Origin: Deltaproteobacteria bacterium | GTDB taxonomy: Bacteria; Desulfobacterota; Binatia; UBA9968 | NCBI GenBank assembly: GCA_016183075.1 | Contig: JACPFH010000507.1 | Coordinates: forward strand, 1 to 5,054 | Direction: 5' to 3' | DNA length: 5,054 nt | In this document: positions 1 to 4,339 of the stretch, piece after piece | Numbering within the stretch: position 1 is the first letter of the stretch | Layout of the letters: each line of letters begins with the position of its first letter | Notes under the pieces: model-generated | Database searches by the model: none | Told to the model about the DNA's origin: nothing | The model's input: the letters and a program-made list of their open reading frames with translations, nothing else | Made by a program: the position numbers and the translations under genes

Positions 1-296
1 ACGAGGACATCACCTACGCTTTTCAGACAACAGGCTGCCCAACGGGCGGCAATATCGCCCGCAATGGCAGCTTTAACGCCACGATCAACTGCAATGTTAC
101 CAGCCTGGATTTCAGGTACTTCAAGCAGGACGGCACGGAATTATCCCGCCCCGTTGGCGCAACGAACCTCGCCAATATTCAACGTGTGCTTATCACATTA
201 ACGGTCCAATCTAAAAATCCGGACCCGGAATTCGGCGGGCTGCTAAACGCCACGATGACGTCTAATGTTGATCTGCGCAATCGGGGATTATCGTAG
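1..296 (+). CDS. PilW/pseudopilin-like protein, C-terminal fragment (5' end outside window)
   Basis: An open frame begins at base 3 and gives 97 residues before TAG at 294-296, followed directly by an in-frame TAA. The fragment starts EDITYAFQTTGC and has a Cys pair (residues 12 and 30). Its beta-rich pattern (TSLDFRYF, then NIQRVLITLTVQ, then a PDPEFGG turn) ends in a Thr/Ser-Val-Leu-Arg-Asn tail. From memory this matches the C-terminal half of PilW-type proteins with an N-terminal prepilin cleavage signal, where an ITY strand, an IRRV-ITL strand and a closing RN are typical. Such proteins are minor pilins acting in type IV pilus assembly at the inner membrane and periplasm. The diagnostic N-terminal cleavage site and hydrophobic helix lie outside the window, so the call rests on the C-terminal pattern only. 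It is the last gene of its + strand unit, because the next gene converges on it. Another pseudopilin (GspJ-like) is possible. Confidence 0.62.
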   Translation, partial: EDITYAFQTTGCPTGGNIARNGSFNATINCNVTSLDFRYFKQDGTELSRPVGATNLANIQRVLITLTVQSKNPDPEFGGLLNATMTSNVDLRNRGLS

Positions 297-381
297 TAAC
301 GACACTGGGTGTACCGTCAACGGTCAAGCGAAAAAGCGCTGACAGAAGGCTACAAAACGGCGAATCGCGCACGTGCGGGCT

Positions 382-774
382 TCATTGCGGGCGCCGTTCA
401 GCCCGACGCAGGAGCTGATTTACCGAGTCAACGATCTGCTTACCCGTGACGGGCTTGGTCAAATAGTAATCACAGCCTAGTTCATAGGCCTGCTGTATGT
501 CGTCGGGTTCGCCCTTCACGGTGAGCATCGTGACAGGGATTGAAGAAGTATCGGGGTTCCCTCTTAGTCGCCTGAGTATCTCCAAACCGTCCATGCCCGG
601 CAGCATGATGTCAAGAAGTATAAGATCTGGTTTTTGATCTTCCAATTTGTCGAAAAGATCCGCGCCGCTGTCCGCGCACATCACCCTGTAACCCTCGCCC
701 TCTAGGACTGCCTGGGCGATATTTTGGATATCAAGGTTATCGTCAACCACCATTATCGTCTTCTGGTAGCTCAT
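382..774 (-). CDS. Stand-alone response regulator receiver domain protein (CheY-like)
   Basis: The 130-residue protein is essentially one receiver (REC) domain with no output domain. The canonical residues are present: acidic pair D11/D12 for Mg2+ binding, phospho-acceptor D55 in LLDIMLPGMDG, switch Thr T85 in MLTVKG, aromatic switch Y104, and K107 in the LTKP motif. The domain fills residues 5-125 and ends in a short basic tail. It should be phosphorylated by a sensor kinase not encoded here and act by protein-protein contact, as CheY, PilG/PilH and DivK do. The ATG is supported by GAGG (complement of 781-784) with a 6-nt spacer. It converges on the pilin-like gene with an 85-bp gap, and no canonical terminator is visible between them. 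It is probably monocistronic, from a promoter about 150 bp upstream. A link to pilus control is only suggested by position. The one small deviation from the commonest motif is TVKG in place of TAKG. Confidence 0.93.
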   Translation of the reverse strand: MSYQKTIMVVDDNLDIQNIAQAVLEGEGYRVMCADSGADLFDKLEDQKPDLILLDIMLPGMDGLEILRRLRGNPDTSSIPVTMLTVKGEPDDIQQAYELGCDYYLTKPVTGKQIVDSVNQLLRRAERRPQ

Positions 775-821
775 CCCTCGCCTCGTGTGCAGAGCCAGGC
801 CGAGACCAAGCGTATTTAGGA

Positions 822-836
822 GGCATGCTTCATGCC
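822..836 (-). promoter_or_regulatory. Perfect hairpin/inverted repeat in the response regulator leader
   Basis: GGCATG and CATGCC form a perfect 6-bp inverted repeat around a 3-base centre. It lies about 50 bp upstream of the regulator ATG and, if the predicted promoter is used, inside the transcribed leader. It overlaps an ACTTGGCAT copy (complement of 832-840) that recurs at 931-939 inside the promoter spacer. It could be an RNA stem-loop or a protein-binding site; the sequence alone does not decide between them. Confidence 0.35.
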
Positions 837-921
837 AAGTCTCCCGAAATTTTCCGCTGGGTGTATGTTGCTGTTTTGTAGGCGATTTGTGTCGTTAGCT
901 CGGCCCTTTGAATGCGGCCCC

Positions 922-949
922 ACTATAATAACTTGGCATTTTTTGTCAA
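922..949 (-). promoter_or_regulatory. Predicted sigma-70 promoter for the response regulator
   Basis: On the minus strand, TTGACA (complement of 944-949) and TATAGT (complement of 922-927) are separated by 16 bp within a locally AT-rich stretch that stands out from its surroundings. The start of transcription would fall near 915, leaving a leader of about 140 nt before the regulator ATG at 774. The -35 box matches the consensus fully and the -10 box matches 5 of 6 positions. The spacer contains one ACTTGGCAT copy (931-939, plus orientation), so a protein bound there would sit between the promoter boxes. Confidence 0.6.
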
Positions 950-1019
950 TAAATTACCGGCTTTTGTCACTTAGCGGTTAATCCGGCTTATATCGGCATC
1001 AGAACTTGGCTCGTTCTCA

Positions 1020-1058
1020 AGAAAGAGGGGATAAGAAATCCCATATCCTGTTCACAGG
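1020..1058 (-). terminator. Weak candidate terminator behind the M24 peptidase gene
   Basis: Reading the minus strand downstream of the peptidase stop there is a CCTGT/ACAGG stem with a 2-nt centre (1047-1058). A GGGAT/ATCCC stem with a 5-nt loop (1028-1042) follows, and then a pyrimidine tract CTCTTTCTT. The stems are only 5 bp and the tract is not a pure T run, so intrinsic termination is only a possibility. No better candidate lies between 900 and 1115. Confidence 0.25.
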
Positions 1059-1115
1059 GACACTACCGTAGTAGCTCCACGGTGACGCGTCGTCCAGCAG
1101 TTAGAGTCAGGTCGG

Positions 1116-2333
1116 TTAGATCTCCAGAAATTTCGGATAGCGGGTGAGATTGCGGTTGCCTCTTTCGGTGACCACGACGACGTCTTCCAGGCGCACGCCT
1201 CCCATGCCGGGATAGTAGAGGCCCGGCTCGACGGTGACCACGTGGCCGGCGCGGAGCGTTGCCTCTGCGTGTGAGATGCGCGGGGGCTCGTGGATATCGA
1301 GCCCGAGGCCGTGTCCCGTGCCGTGAAAAAATCCCTGCATGCGGCCGCCGATCTTGCCGGTTCGAAAACCGCGCTTCTCGAAGAGCGCGAGGATCTTCTG
1401 ATGAATCTCGTTGCCGCTGACCCCGTCCCGAATCAGGCGGAAGGCCACCTCCTGGCCCGCCAAAACCGTGGCGTAGGCTTCCTTGAGCCGCTCGGATGCC
1501 TGTCCCCGGACGACGGTGCGGCTCAGGTCCCCGAAATAGCCGGTCTTTTGCGAGCGGGGAAAGATGTCAAAAATGATGGAGGTGTCCGCTTTGATCGAGC
1601 CGCTCCCTTCGTGATGGGGATCACAGCACTGGTTTCCCGAGGCGATGATCGTATGGCTAGGAATCCAGCCTTCGGCCATGAGCGTCGTGTTGATGATACT
1701 TTTCAGTTTCTCCGATGTGAGCCGCGCCCCATCCAGGTACAGGTAGCGGTCCGGGCCAATCGTGGCCTGCTGAAGGGCTCTCATTCCGGCATCGAGGCCG
1801 AGCTCGGCGACCCGAAGGGACTCCCGGATGTGTTGAATTTCCTCGGTGCTCTTTCGCTCGCGCTGCGGAAAGACGGGGTCTTGGATGCGCGCGAGGAAGC
1901 CTCGGGACCGCAGGTCGTCGGCGAGCTGCGCCGGAAAATTCGGTGGGATCAGGAGCAGCCGAATGGAGCGCTCTCGAAAGAGCAGTTCCATGACGTCCGT
2001 GATCGTGGGGTTGTTTTTGCCCGACTTTCGCAGCCGCTCCTGGTAAGACGAGAGCGACAGGACCTGATCGACCTCAGCCTGCTTCCTGGCGCGATCAATC
2101 TCCAAGTCGCTCATGACCACGTATTTTCTGCCCCGGTGCTTGAAGAAGATAAAAGGGTCGGGAACGAAAAAGCCCGCAGCGTAGAGCATGTTGGCGTCCC
2201 CCTCGCTGGTCGAATAAACGAGCAAGGCTTGTGCGCCCGGAGGGACGGTGCGGGTTTTGCGGTTGCCCTGGTTGCGGTGCCGTGAAGCCACTTTGGGATG
2301 TCCGTTGTCTGGACTTGGCAAGGAAGTTAGCAA
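1116..2333 (-). CDS. M24B-family metallopeptidase (Xaa-Pro aminopeptidase-like)
   Basis: The protein is a cytoplasmic peptidase of the pita-bread fold that probably removes an N-terminal residue ahead of proline. The creatinase-like N-terminal domain spans about residues 36-155 and the catalytic domain about 163-395. The five expected dinuclear metal ligands are visible: D256 (FDIFPR), D269 (FGDLSRTVV), H341 (HGTGHGLG), E369 (TVEPG) and E383 (RLED). Supporting histidines are H241 (DPHHEGSG) and H348 (DIHE). The DPHHEGSG and DIFPR signatures suggest a distinct sub-branch, because classical relatives have an uncharged residue after the first metal Asp. The start is uncertain. TTG at 2331-2333 gives 405 residues but has no clear ribosome site, and the first 35 residues are basic, Pro-rich and unlike the fold. 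GTG at 2289-2291 (391 residues) is an alternative with only a weak GGA upstream. It is transcribed divergently from the carboxylase genes, and no functional link to them is apparent. Confidence 0.9.
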   Translation of the reverse strand: MLTSLPSPDNGHPKVASRHRNQGNRKTRTVPPGAQALLVYSTSEGDANMLYAAGFFVPDPFIFFKHRGRKYVVMSDLEIDRARKQAEVDQVLSLSSYQERLRKSGKNNPTITDVMELLFRERSIRLLLIPPNFPAQLADDLRSRGFLARIQDPVFPQRERKSTEEIQHIRESLRVAELGLDAGMRALQQATIGPDRYLYLDGARLTSEKLKSIINTTLMAEGWIPSHTIIASGNQCCDPHHEGSGSIKADTSIIFDIFPRSQKTGYFGDLSRTVVRGQASERLKEAYATVLAGQEVAFRLIRDGVSGNEIHQKILALFEKRGFRTGKIGGRMQGFFHGTGHGLGLDIHEPPRISHAEATLRAGHVVTVEPGLYYPGMGGVRLEDVVVVTERGNRNLTRYPKFLEI

Positions 2334-2368
2334 CTTTGTTGCGAGACTTCAAGGTGGCGCCCGAGCGG

Positions 2369-2623
2369 CATCATAGGGGAAGCATCAAATAATGAGGGGG
2401 TGAAAAGGGCGAGGCGGCTCCCTGAGCGAAACATGGACGGAGCAGCGGGTACCGACCGAGGACCGCGCCGGATGAAAGCCGGAACTGACAGCTTTCGTGG
2501 GCTGCTTCGCAGGGAATTCCGGAAGCTTCGTCCGAGCGCGGGCCCGGTGGGTCGCGTGGCGAAGTCCCGTGGAGCGAAGGGAGCCGCGAAGCCCCTGCAT
2601 TTTGCATGCAAACCCATCATAGG
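2369..2623. repeat. Possible short non-coding insertion bounded by 9-bp direct repeats
   Basis: CATCATAGG occurs at 2369-2377 and again at 2615-2623. The 237 bp between them begin GGAAGCATCAAATAATGAGG. They end in a sequence whose complement reads GGTTTGCATGCAAAATGCAG and continues GGG. With small gaps these ends share GG, GCAT, CAAA, ATG and AGGGG in the same order, resembling a decayed terminal inverted repeat. The pattern would fit a MITE-like element with a 9-bp target duplication. A 9-bp repeat could arise by chance in a region this size and the inverted ends need indels to align, so this is tentative. Confidence 0.22.
2601..2612. promoter_or_regulatory. 12-bp perfect palindrome upstream of the carboxylase promoter
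   Basis: TTTGCATGCAAA is a perfect 12-bp palindrome ending 18 bp before the -35 box of the predicted carboxylase promoter. Its symmetry, AT-rich arms and position suit a dimeric activator or repressor. Part of it also contributes to the imperfect inverted end of the 2378-2614 segment, so it may be no more than a relic of that. No regulator can be named from the sequence. Confidence 0.35.
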
Positions 2624-2630
2624 AATCGAG

Positions 2631-2658
2631 TTGACAGCACGCCCCCTTTTGTTATGAT
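2631..2658 (+). promoter_or_regulatory. Predicted sigma-70 promoter of the acyl-CoA carboxylase operon
   Basis: A perfect TTGACA (2631-2636) is followed after 16 bp by TATGAT (2653-2658), one mismatch from the consensus -10 box. Transcription would begin near 2665, giving a leader of about 38 nt before the ATG at 2703. Orientation and position fit the carboxyltransferase gene and, since no separate promoter is visible in the 4254-4339 gap, the biotin carboxylase gene as well. Confidence 0.68.
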
Positions 2659-2683
2659 CCCTCGCTTAGCGACTCGCACTCTT

Positions 2684-2690
2684 GGCGGAG
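2684..2690 (+). promoter_or_regulatory. Ribosome binding site deciding the carboxyltransferase start
   Basis: GGCGGAG is the only purine-rich Shine-Dalgarno-like sequence in the short leader. Its GGAG core is 12 nt from the ATG at 2703, longer than usual. It overlaps the upstream in-frame TTG (2682-2684), which itself has no ribosome site before it, so the ATG is preferred. The MALKDNLERL start also matches the usual N-terminus of the family. Confidence 0.5.
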
Positions 2691-2702
2691 AAACATTTCT
2701 GC

Positions 2703-4253
2703 ATGGCGCTGAAAGATAACCTGGAGCGGCTTCGCGATCTCAACCGGCAGGCCGCGGTGGGAGGTGGGGAAGAGCGGATCCGGCGGCAGCACGAGCAAGG
2801 GAAACTGCTGGCCCGGGAGCGGCTCGAGATTCTTCTTGACCACGGGAGTTTTGTCGAGCTGGACCGTTTTAAGACCCACCGCTGCGCCGACTTTGATATG
2901 GCAGGGAAAAAAATTCCCGGCGACGCTGTCGTGACCGGCTACGGCGCCATCGATGGCCGGTTGGTTTACGTCTACTCTCAGGATTTCACGGTTTTCGGCG
3001 GCAGCCTTAGCGGTGTCGTAGCGGAGAAGGTCTGTAAGGTGATGGACCTGGCTATGAAGAACGGCGCGCCGATTGTGGGTATCAACGATTCCGGGGGCGC
3101 GCGGATTCAGGAGGGAGTGGCGAGCCTGGCCGGGTACGCCGATATTTTTTTGCGGAACGTTCTGGCCTCGGGTGTTATCCCTCAAATCTCCGCCGTCCTC
3201 GGCCCGTGCGCCGGAGGCGCGGTTTATTCGCCGGCGATCACGGATTTTATCTTCATGGAGAAATCCAACAGCTACATGTTCATCACCGGTCCGGACGTCA
3301 TCAAGGCGGTGACTCATGAAGATGTCACGAAGGAAGATCTGGGCGGAAGTCAGACGCACAATACAAAAAGCGGGGTTGCGCACTTTGCCTCAGAGAGCGA
3401 GAAGCAATGCCTTTTGATGATTCGGGAGCTGATGGGATTTTTGCCGAGCAACAGTCAAGAGGACCCTCCCTTTCATCCGACCGACGACGATCCGCTGCGG
3501 CGCGACCGCAGGCTCAATGATCTCATTCCGGATAATCCCACCCGGCCGTACGACATGAAGGAACTCGTGTTGGCCGTGGTTGACGAGGGCTACTTCTACG
3601 AGGTGCAGCGCGATTTTGCCCCCAACATCATCATCGGCTTTGCCCGGCTGGGGGGAAGGCCCGCAGGCGTGGTCGCGAATCAGCCCGCCCATCTCGCCGG
3701 CTGCCTGGACATCGACGCCTCAACCAAGGCAGCCCGCTTTATCCGGTTCTGCGATTGCTTCAATATCCCGCTCGTCAGCTTTGTCGATGTCCCTGGCTTT
3801 CTCCCCGGAACGGCGCAGGAATATCAGGGAATCATCCGCCATGGGGCGAAACTCCTCTACGCGTACGCCGAGGCGACCGTGCCCAAGGTGGCGGTCATCA
3901 CCCGGAAGGCGTACGGCGGCGCCTATATCGTGATGTCGAGCAAGCATCTAAGGGGGGATATTAACCTGGCTTATCCCACGGGGGAGATTGCGGTGATGGG
4001 CCCCGAAGGAGCCATTAATATCATCTTTCGCGACGCGCTGGAAAAATCTCAAGACCCGGTCAGAACTCGGGAGGAGCTGATCGAGAACTACCGCCGCAAC
4101 TTCGCCAACCCTTTCAAGGCAGCAGAACTCGGTTACGTGGATGCCGTCATTTCTCCCGAGGAGACCCGACCCATGCTGATTCGCTCCCTGGAGATGTTGA
4201 AGAACAAAAGAGATCAAAACCCTCCCAAAAAGCATGGCAATATACCACTGTGA
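2703..4253 (+). CDS. Acyl-CoA carboxylase carboxyltransferase (beta) subunit, PccB/MmdA-like
   Basis: This cytoplasmic subunit transfers the carboxyl group from carboxybiotin to an acyl-CoA such as propionyl- or acetyl-CoA. The 516 residues match the family's usual size. The N-terminal crotonase-like half (about 20-255) carries GGARIQEG (131-138) and GPCAGGA (167-173). These are the glycine-rich oxyanion loops for the acyl-CoA side. The C-terminal half (about 275-510) carries DNPTRPYD (277-284), VPGFLPG (363-369) and RKAYGGAY (401-408). The C-terminus HGNIPL closely resembles the HANIPL end of human PCCB. Position 409, just after GGAY, is Ile where typical propionyl-CoA carboxylases have Asp. 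Ile there is known from acetyl-CoA-accepting actinobacterial AccB and, as I recall, is also seen in decarboxylase-type MmdA. The adjacent biotin carboxylase gene favours a carboxylase over a sodium-pumping decarboxylase. The preferred substrate is unresolved, so no symbol is given. Confidence 0.95.
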   Translation: MALKDNLERLRDLNRQAAVGGGEERIRRQHEQGKLLARERLEILLDHGSFVELDRFKTHRCADFDMAGKKIPGDAVVTGYGAIDGRLVYVYSQDFTVFGGSLSGVVAEKVCKVMDLAMKNGAPIVGINDSGGARIQEGVASLAGYADIFLRNVLASGVIPQISAVLGPCAGGAVYSPAITDFIFMEKSNSYMFITGPDVIKAVTHEDVTKEDLGGSQTHNTKSGVAHFASESEKQCLLMIRELMGFLPSNSQEDPPFHPTDDDPLRRDRRLNDLIPDNPTRPYDMKELVLAVVDEGYFYEVQRDFAPNIIIGFARLGGRPAGVVANQPAHLAGCLDIDASTKAARFIRFCDCFNIPLVSFVDVPGFLPGTAQEYQGIIRHGAKLLYAYAEATVPKVAVITRKAYGGAYIVMSSKHLRGDINLAYPTGEIAVMGPEGAINIIFRDALEKSQDPVRTREELIENYRRNFANPFKAAELGYVDAVISPEETRPMLIRSLEMLKNKRDQNPPKKHGNIPL

Positions 4254-4256
4254 AGA

Positions 4257-4332
4257 AGGCATGAGGCGGAAGGCGGTAGGCCGGAGTAAGAAATCTCTTC
4301 CCTCAAGCCTCTCGCCTCACGCCTGTCGCCTA
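4257..4332. repeat. Inverted tandem 7-bp repeat array (potential hairpin)
   Basis: The left half is four consecutive 7-mers, AGGCATG, AGGCGGA, AGGCGGT and AGGCCGG (4257-4284). The right half is AAGCCTC, TCGCCTC, ACGCCTG and TCGCCTA (4305-4332), preceded by a degenerate unit TTCCCTC (4298-4304). The right units are the complement of the left type, so the halves can pair in several registers around a less GC-rich centre (4285-4297). The array starts 4 bases after the carboxyltransferase stop and ends 7 bases before the next ATG. There is no T run, so it is not a canonical terminator. From memory, GGCGTGA-type heptamer arrays recur between genes in some deltaproteobacterial-type genomes. Confidence 0.75.
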
Positions 4333-4339
4333 TCCTGAG

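Larger units (their letters stand above)
775..1115. other. Intergenic region between response regulator and M24 peptidase genes
   Basis: These 341 bp hold no convincing gene. They contain the regulator promoter and leader, three copies of ACTTGGC (834-840 inverted, 931-937, 1004-1010), and two small stem-loops behind the peptidase gene. A 49-codon open frame at 832-981 (+) begins 8 nt after a perfect AGGAGG (818-823). It lies antisense to the regulator leader and promoter, resembles no family I know and has no visible promoter, so it is not called as a gene. Confidence 0.6.
2334..2702. other. Divergent intergenic region upstream of the carboxylase operon
   Basis: This 369-bp stretch separates the divergent peptidase and carboxyltransferase genes. 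Open frames exist on both strands (for example 2400-2657 plus and 2327-2620 minus), but they are Arg/Pro/Ser-rich and mutually overlapping. They match no family I recognise, as expected for GC-rich noncoding DNA. Identified contents are the carboxylase promoter, a 12-bp palindrome, and a 9-bp direct repeat bounding a 237-bp segment. A stem GAAAGC/GCTTTC with an 11-nt loop lies near 2475-2497. I did not recognise a riboswitch or a known small RNA. On the minus strand a TATGAT (complement of 2370-2375) could be a -10 box for the peptidase, but no -35 box accompanies it. Confidence 0.6.

Noticed and set aside
313..377. Terminator between the convergent pilin-like and regulator genes (ACCGT/ACGGT at 313-324, AGCG/CGCT at 329-340, palindrome CGCACGTGCG at 368-377)
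   Set aside because: Stems are 4-5 bp with very short loops or none, and none is followed by a proper T run on either strand.
931..947. Sigma-54-like TTGGCA with a downstream TTGT on the plus strand
   Set aside because: The conserved GC of the -12 element is missing and no plus-strand gene follows. The same bases fit a minus-strand sigma-70 promoter better.
1290..2285. Long 331-codon plus-strand open frame
   Set aside because: It is entirely antisense to the M24 peptidase, whose frame has a full catalytic motif set. The plus-strand translation shows no family motif and is explained by GC-rich codon structure.
2370..2375. TATGAT on the minus strand as a -10 box for the M24 peptidase
   Set aside because: No acceptable -35 box lies 15-19 bp upstream. 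It is also part of the repeated CATCATAGG word, so the match may be incidental.
2327..2620. 97-codon minus-strand frame and an 85-codon plus-strand frame (2400-2657) in the intergenic region
   Set aside because: They overlap one another and the promoter, are low-complexity Arg/Pro/Ser sequences, and lack good ribosome sites.
2334..2630. Riboswitch or known small RNA such as RNase P RNA in the divergent region
   Set aside because: I looked for conserved boxes of common riboswitches and the RNase P core and found none. Only short generic stems are present.
2652..3383. 243-codon minus-strand open frame
   Set aside because: It is antisense to the conserved carboxyltransferase and its promoter. 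The translation is His/Arg/Val-rich with no recognisable domain.
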